Source: Kineosporiaceae bacterium (GTDB taxonomy: Bacteria; Actinomycetota; Actinomycetes; Actinomycetales; Kineosporiaceae). From it: a stretch of 64,000 nt of DNA. Below are positions 46,389-54,085 of this stretch, one piece after another. The notes below the pieces were generated by a model that did no database searches, had not been told where the DNA came from, and worked only from the letters and a program-made list of their open reading frames with translations. Numbering within the stretch: the first letter of the stretch is position 1; every line of letters starts with the position of its first letter. The stretch lies in assembly GCA_016794595.1 (NCBI GenBank), contig JAEUJN010000027.1, positions 1 through 64,000 of the forward strand, in the 5' to 3' direction. The translations under genes and the position numbers were made by a program.

Positions 46389-47582
46389 ATGGCCGTCGCC
46401 CCAGCCCTTCCCGGATGGCACCCCTCGCACGCCACGCTCGAGCTGATCGAACTCGTGCTGGCCGGGGCCCTCGATGCGTTGCCCCCAGCCGCACTGGACG
46501 AGCTGCCGGAGTCGGCGCGCGGCGGCGTCCTGGTCGAGGACGCCGAGGGCACCCCGGTGGCCGAGCTGCTGTTCACCCCGGACGGCGCGCCGCGGCTGCG
46601 CGGCCTGCGCCCCTTCGCCCACGGCCCCCTGCGCAGCCATCGCCGCACGCCCGCGCAGGTGCGCGAGGCCCTCGCCGGACGGCGGGTGCTGGCGGTCACC
46701 GTGGCCGGTCCGGTGGAGTCCGCGCAGGTGGACTCGCTGCGCGCCGAGGCCGCATCCACCGGGGCGGTGCTGGTGTGGCTGGTGCTCGTCGACCTCGGCC
46801 TCGATCCGGGGCGTTCCGGCGGGCTCGGCGGGGAGGCCCTCTGGCGGGCCAGCCGCGCCCTGGCCCTGCCCGAGGAACACGTCGTCCCGGTGGCCCTGCC
46901 CGCCGCCCACCACACCGACGCCACCCGGGTGGCGTTCGCCTACGGCGCGGACGCCGTCCGGGCCGCGGGCGGGGGCGGGGAGCCGGGCACCCTCCACCCG
47001 GCCTTCGCCCGGGAACTGGACCGGGTCCGGCCCGCCTCCGGCCGCGGTCTGGTGCTCTTCTTCACGGGCCTGTCCGGCTCGGGCAAGTCGACGGTGGCCA
47101 AGGCCCTGGCCGACGCCCTGGTCGAGGATGGCCGGCGCTCGATCTCGATGCTGGACGGCGACGAGGTTCGCCGCCTGCTCTCGGCGGGCCTGGGGTTCTC
47201 CGTGGCCGATCGCGAGGCGAACATCCGGCGGATCGGTTTCGTCGCGGCCGAGGTGGCCCGGCACGGCGGAACCGCCATCTGCGCCCCCATCGCCCCGTTT
47301 GCGGCCGGTCGGGCCGAGGTGCGGTCGATGGTGGAGCGCGCCGGGGGAGACCTGCTCCTGATCCACGTGGCCACCCCCCTGGCGGAGTGCGAGCGCCGTG
47401 ATCGCAAGGGCATGTACGCCAAGGCCCGGCGGGGGGAGATCGCCGACTTCACCGGGATCAGCTCGCCCTACGAGGAGCCAACGGACGCCGATCTCCTACT
47501 TGACACATCGGAAACATCAATCGACGATGGCGTTCGCCTGATCTGGGGCATGCTTCAGGACCGCGGCTATCTGGTCGATTGA
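46389..47582 (+). CDS. cysC: APS kinase with degenerate N-terminal ATP-sulfurylase-like domain
   Basis: 397 residues. C-terminal APS kinase is intact: Walker A GLSGSGKST (227-235), LDGDEVRRLLS (about 255-265), FVAAEVARHGGTAICAPIAPF and the lid KGMYAKARRGEIADFTGI. It makes PAPS from APS and ATP. Residues 1-200 resemble the PUA-like and catalytic parts of ATP sulfurylase (LVEDAEGTPVAEL; LRPFAHGPLR; TPAQVREALAGRRVLA). Where sulfurylases have QTRNPxHRAH there is VTVAGPVESAQ, and no GRDHAG motif follows, so this domain should not adenylate sulfate. It may bind or regulate. PAPS could feed the sulfotransferase at 11762. No separate cysDN is in the window. Confidence 0.85.
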   Translation: MAVAPALPGWHPSHATLELIELVLAGALDALPPAALDELPESARGGVLVEDAEGTPVAELLFTPDGAPRLRGLRPFAHGPLRSHRRTPAQVREALAGRRVLAVTVAGPVESAQVDSLRAEAASTGAVLVWLVLVDLGLDPGRSGGLGGEALWRASRALALPEEHVVPVALPAAHHTDATRVAFAYGADAVRAAGGGGEPGTLHPAFARELDRVRPASGRGLVLFFTGLSGSGKSTVAKALADALVEDGRRSISMLDGDEVRRLLSAGLGFSVADREANIRRIGFVAAEVARHGGTAICAPIAPFAAGRAEVRSMVERAGGDLLLIHVATPLAECERRDRKGMYAKARRGEIADFTGISSPYEEPTDADLLLDTSETSIDDGVRLIWGMLQDRGYLVD

Positions 47583-47642
47583 CCTTCGTAGCGACGTCGT
47601 CGTGGTTCGTGGGAATCCGACTCGGCTCGAAGGGCAGCGCCC

Positions 47643-48593
47643 GTGGACGTACTGGTGGTTCTCGCCGGTCTGATCGTCGGCTTCGTGGTCGGATTGACCG
47701 GGATGGGCGGAGGCGCCCTGATGACCCCAGTGCTGGTCCTCCTGTTCGGCGTGACGCCGCTGGCCGCTGTGTCCAGCGATCTGGTGGCGGCGGCGGTGAT
47801 GAAACCGGTGGGCAGTTGGGTGCACATGCGTCACGGGACCATCCAGTGGTCGCTGGTCACCTGGCTGATGGTCGGGTCCGTGCCCAGCGCCTTCGCCGGG
47901 GTTCTGGTGCTGCGGGCCCTCGGGAACACGGGTGACGTCCAATCAGTGGTCAAGACCTCGCTCGGGGTCGCCCTCCTGGTGGCCGCTGCGGCGATGGTCT
48001 ACAAGGCGTACACGGCCATGATCGCTCGGGTGAATCGCGAGGCGGCTGCTCGGCGAGGGCTCGAGGTCGTCGAGCCGGAGGACGTGCCGATCGTCGTCCG
48101 GCCGGTGCCCACTCTCGTCATCGGGGCCGCGGGCGGACTGATCGTCGGAATGACGTCGGTCGGATCCGGCTCCCTGATCATCATCGCGCTGATCGCGCTC
48201 TACCCAACCCTCACCGCCAACCGCCTGGTCGGGACCGATCTGGTGCAGGCTGTGCCCCTGGTGGCCAGCGCGGCCCTGGGACATCTCTTGTTCGGGGATT
48301 TCCAGTTCGATCTGACCGCGTCACTGCTGGTCGGCTCGATCCCCGGCGTCTACCTGGGCGCTCAGATGTCGTCCCGAGCCCCGGGTTGGCTGATCCGTCG
48401 GGCTCTGGCCGTCGTCCTGCTGGCCTCGGGTCTGAAGCTGCTCGAGTTGCCCACCTTCCACTTGGGAGTCGTGATCCTGTCGACCCTCACGCTGGGTCCG
48501 TTGATCTGGGCTGGCGTCCGCCGCAGGCAGGGTGAGCTTGCCGACCGCGCGGCCGGTGAGGCCGGGCCCACCGTGGGGGAAGTGCCCGCCTGA
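47643..48593 (+). CDS. TauE/SafE family sulfite/sulfonate exporter-like protein
   Basis: 316 residues with eight predicted membrane helices in two homologous halves, each opening with a Gly-rich signature: VGLTGMGGGALMTPVLVLLFG and VGMTSVGSGSLIIIALIALY. Between them is a cytoplasmic loop (residues about 125-155). The family exports sulfite, sulfonates or related anions. Position next to APS kinase supports a sulfur role, for example sulfite efflux. GAAGGG precedes the GTG start; gap to cysC is 60 nt. Confidence 0.87.
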   Translation: MDVLVVLAGLIVGFVVGLTGMGGGALMTPVLVLLFGVTPLAAVSSDLVAAAVMKPVGSWVHMRHGTIQWSLVTWLMVGSVPSAFAGVLVLRALGNTGDVQSVVKTSLGVALLVAAAAMVYKAYTAMIARVNREAAARRGLEVVEPEDVPIVVRPVPTLVIGAAGGLIVGMTSVGSGSLIIIALIALYPTLTANRLVGTDLVQAVPLVASAALGHLLFGDFQFDLTASLLVGSIPGVYLGAQMSSRAPGWLIRRALAVVLLASGLKLLELPTFHLGVVILSTLTLGPLIWAGVRRRQGELADRAAGEAGPTVGEVPA

Positions 48594-48776
48594 CCCCCGC
48601 ACGGGTCATGGCTCGCCTCCCCCCGGGGGGCGGGCTCACCGCGTCTGTCCCTCGGGTCGACTTGCCCGATCACCGGGCCGATCACGAGACGCAACCCCCC
48701 GGGATGGGGGAGCATGGCGCTCGCCAGCGACGTGCCGACGCACGTGCCGTCCGGGGGGCCGAGGAGGAGAGTGCCC

Positions 48777-50171
48777 ATGAGCGGTCAGAGCGCGCCCGCG
48801 AGCCATCAGCCGATGACCGTCGACCGCCTCCGGGAGGCCGTGGCCTCCGGCGTGGTGGACACCGTGCTCGTGGTCTTCACCGACATCCAGGGGCGCCTGG
48901 CCGGAAAGCGCATCCACGGCCGGTACTTCGTCGAGGAGGTGCTCGCCCACGGCACCGAGGGGTGCAACTACCTGCTCGCGGTGGACGTGGACATGAACAC
49001 CGTCGGCGGGTACGAGATCAGCTCGTGGGAGAAGGGCTACGGCGACTTCGTCCTGCGGCCGGACCTGTCCACGCTGCGCCCGGTGACCTGGTTGCCGGCG
49101 ACCGCGATGGTGCAGTGCGACGTGCTGTGGCTGGACGGCAAGCCGGTGCGCCAGTCGCCGCGCCAGATCCTGATGGCCCAGGCCGATCGGGCGGCCGACA
49201 TGGGCTTCGTCGCCTACGCCGGTACCGAGTTGGAGTTCATCGTCTTCGACACCACCTACGAGCAGGCCTGGGACGGCGGGTACCGGGACCTGCCGCCGGC
49301 GAACCGGTACAACGTGGATTACTCGATCCTGGGCACCACACGGGTCGAGCCGTTGCTGCGCGACATCCGCAACCACATGGACAAGGCCGGCCTGGTGGTC
49401 GAATCGGCGAAGGGTGAGTGCAACTTCGGCCAGCACGAGATCGCGTTCAAGTACGCCGATGCGATCACCACGTGCGACCAGCACGTGGTCTACAAGACCG
49501 CTGCCAAGGAGATCGCCGCCCAGCACGGCAAGGCGCTGACGTTCATGGCGAAGTACAACGAGCGCGAGGGCAACTCCTGTCACATCCACCTGAGCCTGCG
49601 TGGGCTGGGTGGCGAGCCGGTGTTCGCGCTGGAACCCGACGGGTCGCCGTCCCCGACCGGGCGCAGCGCGATCTTCGAGTCCTTCGTTGCCGGAGTGCTC
49701 AGCACGATGCGCGAGTTCAGCCTGCTCTACGCGCCGAACATCAACTCCTACAAGCGGTTCCAGCCCGGTACCTTCGCCCCGACCGCAGTGGCCTGGGGTG
49801 AGGACAACCGGACCTGCGCTGTCCGGGTGGTCGGCCACGGTGCGGGCCTGCGGATGGAGAACCGGGTTCCCGGCGGGGACGTGAACCCCTACCTGGCGGT
49901 GGCCGGCATGCTGGCCGGCGGGCTGTGGGGAATCGAGATGGAGCTGACGTTGGAGGCCCCCTTGGTGGGCAACGCCTACGTCGCCGAGCGGGCGCGGGTT
50001 CCCACCACGCTGCGGGAGGCGCGCGACCTGTTCGCCACCTCGGTGCTGGCCCGCAACGCGTTCGGGGACGACGTGGTCGACCACTACGTCAACGCGGCGG
50101 ACGTCGAGCTGGCGGCCTTCGAGGCAGCGGTCACCGACTGGGAACGGGTCCGCTGCTTCGAACGCTTCTGA
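48777..50171 (+). CDS. Glutamine synthetase-like gamma-glutamylpolyamine synthetase (PuuA/GlnA3-like)
   Basis: 464 residues. GS fold: FTDIQGRLAGKRI, YAGTELEFIVFD (metal Glu), GECNFGQHEIAFKYADA, NSCHIHLSL (catalytic His strand; true GlnA has NGSGMHxH), NINSYKRFQPGTFAP and NRTCAVRVVG, ENRVPGGDVNPYL. The adenylylation Tyr loop of GlnA-I is not present. Followed by an aldehyde dehydrogenase and a PuuD-like hydrolase, it most likely ligates glutamate to putrescine or a polyamine. RBS GAGGAGGAG (48761-48769) fixes the ATG. Confidence 0.85.
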   Translation: MSGQSAPASHQPMTVDRLREAVASGVVDTVLVVFTDIQGRLAGKRIHGRYFVEEVLAHGTEGCNYLLAVDVDMNTVGGYEISSWEKGYGDFVLRPDLSTLRPVTWLPATAMVQCDVLWLDGKPVRQSPRQILMAQADRAADMGFVAYAGTELEFIVFDTTYEQAWDGGYRDLPPANRYNVDYSILGTTRVEPLLRDIRNHMDKAGLVVESAKGECNFGQHEIAFKYADAITTCDQHVVYKTAAKEIAAQHGKALTFMAKYNEREGNSCHIHLSLRGLGGEPVFALEPDGSPSPTGRSAIFESFVAGVLSTMREFSLLYAPNINSYKRFQPGTFAPTAVAWGEDNRTCAVRVVGHGAGLRMENRVPGGDVNPYLAVAGMLAGGLWGIEMELTLEAPLVGNAYVAERARVPTTLREARDLFATSVLARNAFGDDVVDHYVNAADVELAAFEAAVTDWERVRCFERF

Positions 50172-50218
50172 GCACGGGCAGGTGGCCCCGGCAGGTCCCC
50201 CCGCACACCCCGCCCCGA

Positions 50219-50319
50219 ACCTGCTCATACTCCGCGGGTGACGCGGGTAGTCGGGTGGATGTCCGGATTGCGGGTTATTCGCGGAGCATGAGCAGTCGGC
50301 CACGGAGCATGAGCAGGTT
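50219..50319. repeat. Palindromic element, family B (copy 2)
   Basis: Left arm AACCTGCTCATACTCCGCG (50219-50237) can pair with either of two right arms, CGCGGAGCATGAGCAG (50280-50295) or CGGAGCATGAGCAGGTT (50303-50319), so alternative hairpins are possible. The GCTCAT.CTCC core and the following GTGACGCG are shared with the element at 11633. Here it sits between two genes read in the same direction. Confidence 0.7.
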
Positions 50320-50349
50320 TGTCACGGGTGCGAGGAGAGTAAGGCGCAG

Positions 50350-51720
50350 ATGAGCAGGTACCAGGTGATCAACCCGGCCACCGAGCAGGTGGCGGGGACC
50401 GTCGAGCAGGTGGACGCCGAGGCGACGGACGCCGCGATCGCGCGGGCGCACGCCGCGTGGCCGGGCTGGCGGGCGGTGGCCCCGGCAGACCGGGCGCGGC
50501 TGCTGCGCCGGTTCGCGGAGGCGGTGGACGCCCACGTCGAGGAGCTGGCCGCGCTGGAGGTGGCCGGCGCCGGGCACACCCTGGGCAACGCCCGCTGGGA
50601 GGCGGGCAACGTCCGCGACGTCCTGACCTACTACTCCGCCGCTCCGGAACGCCTGTTCGGCAAGCAGATCCCGGTGGCGGGTGGTCTCGACGTCACCTTC
50701 GCCGAGCCGATCGGCGTGGTCGGGGTGATCGTGCCCTGGAACTTCCCGATGCCGATCGCCGGCTGGGGATTCGCCCCGGCCCTGGCGGCCGGCTGCACGG
50801 TGGTGCTCAAGCCGGCCGAGCTGACCCCGCTGACCGCGATCCGGCTCGGCGAGTTGGCCCTGGAGGCCGGGATCCCGGCGGACGTGTTCCAGGTGCTGCC
50901 CGGTAAGGGCAGCGTGGTCGGGCAGCGCCTCGTCGACCACCCGCTGGTGCGCAAGATCGTGTTCACCGGGTCCACCGAGGTCGGCACCCGGCTGGCGGCC
51001 CAGGCCATGTCCCAGGTCAAGCGGGTCACCCTCGAACTGGGCGGCAAGAGCGCCAATGTCATCTTCGCGGACTCCGATCTCGAGAAGGCCGCGGCCACCG
51101 CGCCGTACGGGGTGTTCGACAACGCGGGCCAGGACTGCTGCGCGCGCTCGCGCATCCTGGTCGAGGCCTCGGTGTACGACAGGTTCCTGGAGTTGCTCGA
51201 GCCAGCGGTCCAGGGGGTCACCGTGACCTCCCCCGACCGGGCGGACGCCGAGATGGGTCCGCTGATCTCGGCCGCCCACCGTGAGAGCGTGCGCTCGTAC
51301 GTCGAGGACGCCAACGAGCCGGTCGACATCGCCTTCCGCGGTTCGGCGCCCGAAGGGCCCGGGTTCTGGTACCCGCCGACCGTCGTCCTGCCCCGCTCGG
51401 CGCAGGACGCGGTCTGGCGCGAGGAGGTGTTCGGTCCGGTCGTCGCCGTGATGCCCTTCCGTGACGAGGCCGAGGCGATCGAGCTGGCCAACGACACCGA
51501 GTACGGGCTGTCCGGCTCGATCTGGACCCGGGACGTCGGCCGCGCGCTGCGCGTGGCACGAGGCATCGAGTCGGGCAACCTGTCGGTGAACTCGCACTCC
51601 TCGGTGCGCTACGCAACGCCGTTCGGCGGTTTCAAACAGTCGGGCCTCGGGCGTGAGCTCGGCCCGGATGCCCTGGCCGCCTTCACCGAGGTGAAGAACG
51701 TCTTCATCGCCACGGACTGA
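50350..51720 (+). CDS. NAD(P)-dependent aldehyde dehydrogenase (PuuC-like)
   Basis: 456 residues. NAD-binding VPWNFPMPIAGWGFAPALAAGC, FTGSTEVGTRLA, catalytic Glu in VTLELGGKSANVIF and nucleophile Cys in NAGQDCCARSRILV, and C-terminal SVRYATPFGGFKQSG. It oxidises an aldehyde to an acid. In this cluster the substrate is probably gamma-glutamyl-gamma-aminobutyraldehyde or gamma-aminobutyraldehyde. The oxidase step (PuuB) is not in the window. ATG at 50350 has AAGG at 50341. Confidence 0.9.
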   Translation: MSRYQVINPATEQVAGTVEQVDAEATDAAIARAHAAWPGWRAVAPADRARLLRRFAEAVDAHVEELAALEVAGAGHTLGNARWEAGNVRDVLTYYSAAPERLFGKQIPVAGGLDVTFAEPIGVVGVIVPWNFPMPIAGWGFAPALAAGCTVVLKPAELTPLTAIRLGELALEAGIPADVFQVLPGKGSVVGQRLVDHPLVRKIVFTGSTEVGTRLAAQAMSQVKRVTLELGGKSANVIFADSDLEKAAATAPYGVFDNAGQDCCARSRILVEASVYDRFLELLEPAVQGVTVTSPDRADAEMGPLISAAHRESVRSYVEDANEPVDIAFRGSAPEGPGFWYPPTVVLPRSAQDAVWREEVFGPVVAVMPFRDEAEAIELANDTEYGLSGSIWTRDVGRALRVARGIESGNLSVNSHSSVRYATPFGGFKQSGLGRELGPDALAAFTEVKNVFIATD

Positions 51721-51739
51721 GCCAGCGCCGAGGAGGATC

Positions 51740-52540
51740 GTGAACCCCGTGCAGCACCCCGCTGATCGGCCCGCTGACAGGCCGGTTGACCGGCCCGTTG
51801 ATCAGCTCGCTGATCAGGCCCCACCGAGCGGGCCGGCCCCCCTGATCGGGGTGAGCGCCTATGCGGTCTCGGCTCGGTGGGGGGTCTGGGACGCCGCCGC
51901 CGTCCTGGTGCCACGGGCGTACGTCGATGCGGTGGTCGAGGCGGGTGGGGTCCCCGTGCTGCTCCCCCCCCTGCCGGGGCTGATCGAGCAGGTCACCTCG
52001 CGCCTGGACGGGCTGTTGCTGATCGGCGGGCCGGACGTCGACCCGGCCCGGTACGGCGCCGAGCGTGGCCCGGACACCCAGCCGGCCCACCCCGACCGGG
52101 ACGCCGCCGAGCTGGCCCTGCTGGCAGCGGCCACGTCCGGTCAGCAGCCGGTGCTGGCGATCTGCCGCGGGATGCAGTTGCTCAACGTCGCCCGCGGCGG
52201 CACCTTGCACCAGCACCTGCCCGACCTGCTCGGCGACCACGACGGTTCGCCCGGACCGGGCCTCTACGGGACGCACCCGATCAAGGTCGCGGACGGCACC
52301 CGGCTCGCCGATGCCCTGGGACGCACGGCGCTGGAAGGGGTTCCGGCCTACCACCATCAGGGAGTCGACCGGCTGGCGGACGGTCTGGTGGCCAGCGCCT
52401 GGACGCCGGACGGGCTGATCGAGGCGGTCGAGGACCCAGCCCTGCCGTTCTGCGTCGGGGTGCAGTGGCATCCCGAGGTCGGCGAAGACCTGAGCGTGTT
52501 CCGGGCGCTGGTGAGGGCGGCCCGTGATCGGCGGCCCTGA
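51740..52540 (+). CDS. puuD: Class I glutamine amidotransferase-like gamma-glutamyl-GABA hydrolase (PuuD-like)
   Basis: 266 residues. After a 33-residue low-complexity leader comes PLIGVSAYAVSARWGVWDAAAVLVPRAYVDAV, LLLIGGPDVDPARYG, nucleophile ILAICRGMQLLNVARGGTLHQ, catalytic His/Glu VGVQWHPEVG. It hydrolyses gamma-glutamyl-GABA to glutamate and GABA. The leader is coded by about five 12-bp units (51761-51817) reading ADRP/VDRP. AGGAGG is 3 nt before the GTG. It follows the dehydrogenase by 19 nt: one operon. Confidence 0.88.
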   Translation: MNPVQHPADRPADRPVDRPVDQLADQAPPSGPAPLIGVSAYAVSARWGVWDAAAVLVPRAYVDAVVEAGGVPVLLPPLPGLIEQVTSRLDGLLLIGGPDVDPARYGAERGPDTQPAHPDRDAAELALLAAATSGQQPVLAICRGMQLLNVARGGTLHQHLPDLLGDHDGSPGPGLYGTHPIKVADGTRLADALGRTALEGVPAYHHQGVDRLADGLVASAWTPDGLIEAVEDPALPFCVGVQWHPEVGEDLSVFRALVRAARDRRP

Positions 52541-52928
52541 GGCGGACAGCAGCGAGCGCGGTGCCCTGGACCGACGTGGCACGCCGGCCCCCACCGCTGC
52601 CACCTCAGACCCGTCGGCACTCGAGGCCGACCTGGTGCGCCGGGCCGAGCGGGTGGCCGACCGGTTGGCCGTGGTCGGCCCGCGGCTGGCGGGGCGCGAG
52701 TCCGCCTCGGCGGCAACGGCTCTGGACGACATCCGGCAGGTCACCCAGAACCTCGCCGATCTGGGGGCGGACGCCGAGGGCCGCGCGCGCCGTCCGGTGC
52801 CGGTTCTGGCCGCCCACGCCCTGGGCGATCAGGTACGCGTGCTCGCGCACGACGTTGCCGCCACCCGGGACACCGCTGCCCTCTCCGAGGCCGTGCAGCT
52901 CCTGCGGGACCTGGCGGCTCGGATCTGA
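52524..52928 (+). CDS. Small helical protein, unknown function
   Basis: 134 residues, not recognised. The first 28 residues are polar and likely disordered; the rest is predicted all-helical (LEADLVRRAERVADRLAVVGPRL; ALDDIRQVTQNLADL; AHALGDQVRVLAHDVAA; LSEAVQLLRDLAARI), compatible with a four-helix bundle. It starts with GTG within the last 17 nt of puuD, so it is coupled to the polyamine operon. No function proposed. Confidence 0.6.
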   Translation: MIGGPEADSSERGALDRRGTPAPTAATSDPSALEADLVRRAERVADRLAVVGPRLAGRESASAATALDDIRQVTQNLADLGADAEGRARRPVPVLAAHALGDQVRVLAHDVAATRDTAALSEAVQLLRDLAARI

Positions 52929-53027
52929 CCGGGGCCGACGGAGCTGACCGGACCCCTCGGATGCGATCGGCTGTGATCTGAGGTTGTTGATTGCGGGGAC
53001 CGATCCGGGGGGACCGACTGGTTCTGG

Positions 53028-54047
53028 TCAGTCCGGGTGCGGGTGCGCGGCCAGGTAGGCGGTGAGGATCTCGGGCCGGATGCGGCCGCGATCGGCCACC
53101 GGCCACCCCTGCTCGCGGGCCCAGGCCCGCACCACCGCGGTCGGCGGTCCCGCAGCGGCCGGAATCCGGCCTTCGACGAATCGTCGGGTCTGCGCTCCCT
53201 CCGGCACCGGGCCCGCAGTGACCAGGCCGTCGAGTCGATCCAGGGCCAGGGTGTCGGCGTCCTGTTCGGCGGCGCAGGCCACCAGGAACCGGTAGGTCCA
53301 CTGCTGGGCCAGGGACCGGGTGTCGGTGAACACGATCGGCACCGAGGGAAAGCGCGCCTGGCACTCGGCGAGGGCATCGGCGACCACGGCGGGCCGGACC
53401 CGGGTCAGGGTGAAGACCCGGGAGTACCGGTCCTCGACCACGACGGCCGCTCGCGGCAGCGTGGCCAGTTCGGCGAGCAGATAGCGCATCTTGCCGGTGG
53501 TCAGGGTCGAGACCAGATCGGCCAGGGACTTGCGCTCCACAGCGGCCACCACGACGCCGTCGCGCTCGATGGCGTAGTCGCCCGCGGCGAGCGCGCGCCT
53601 GATCGTGGACACCTGCGCCTCGGTGAACTGCCAGGCATAGCGTTCGTGGACGTCGATCACGATCTCGACGTCGGTGTGCCCCCCGGCACGAGCGGACGGC
53701 GCCCGCACCCCCGGCCGGGCCTGCTTCGCGGTCCGGGCGGTCTGCCAGAAGATCGCCTCCCGGCCGCGGACGTGGGTGAGCACGAGTTGCGAGCGGTTCT
53801 CGCGACCCCGGTCCAACACCAGATCGATCGCGGCTCCCCGGCGCACGCAGGATCGCGTGCCCACCCGTTCGATCACCTCGGCGTCCGCCGGCCAGTCCTC
53901 GGCCCGGTGGCAGTACACCTTGGCCGTGCGCGGCCAGGTCTCCCGGGCCTTCAGCACGATGCCCTGTGGCCCGAGTGGGATCCGGACCAGGTAGGGCAGG
54001 CGCGAGTCGGGGTCCGGGTTTCGGGCGATCACGAAGTCGTCCGGCAC
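53028..54047 (-). CDS. ERCC4-type nuclease fused to an Lsr2-like DNA-binding domain
   Basis: 339 residues. Residues about 128-260 are an ERCC4 (XPF-like) nuclease: IVIDVHERY (Asp132), then VVAAVERKSLADLVSTL with the ERKxxxD core (171-177). Residues 304-335 (VVRAWAREQGWPVADRGR..) match the C-terminal DNA-binding domain of Lsr2, including the RGR hook that enters the AT minor groove. The N-terminal 120 residues are not recognised. The fusion suggests cleavage targeted at AT-rich, possibly foreign or branched DNA. GTG at 54047 follows TACGCT by exactly 6 nt; longer frame up to 54218 overlaps the divergent gene. Confidence 0.8.
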   Translation of the reverse strand: MPDDFVIARNPDPDSRLPYLVRIPLGPQGIVLKARETWPRTAKVYCHRAEDWPADAEVIERVGTRSCVRRGAAIDLVLDRGRENRSQLVLTHVRGREAIFWQTARTAKQARPGVRAPSARAGGHTDVEIVIDVHERYAWQFTEAQVSTIRRALAAGDYAIERDGVVVAAVERKSLADLVSTLTTGKMRYLLAELATLPRAAVVVEDRYSRVFTLTRVRPAVVADALAECQARFPSVPIVFTDTRSLAQQWTYRFLVACAAEQDADTLALDRLDGLVTAGPVPEGAQTRRFVEGRIPAAAGPPTAVVRAWAREQGWPVADRGRIRPEILTAYLAAHPHPD

Positions 54048-54059
54048 GAACCCAGCGTA
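54048..54059 (-). promoter_or_regulatory. Leaderless -10 element before the ERCC4-Lsr2 gene
   Basis: On the minus strand, TACGCT (54059-54054), 6 nt, GTG at 54047. The divergent gene starts at 54086, so both promoters share less than 40 bp. Confidence 0.6.
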
Positions 54060-54085
54060 GGCGCACGACCGGCACACTGGCCCGC

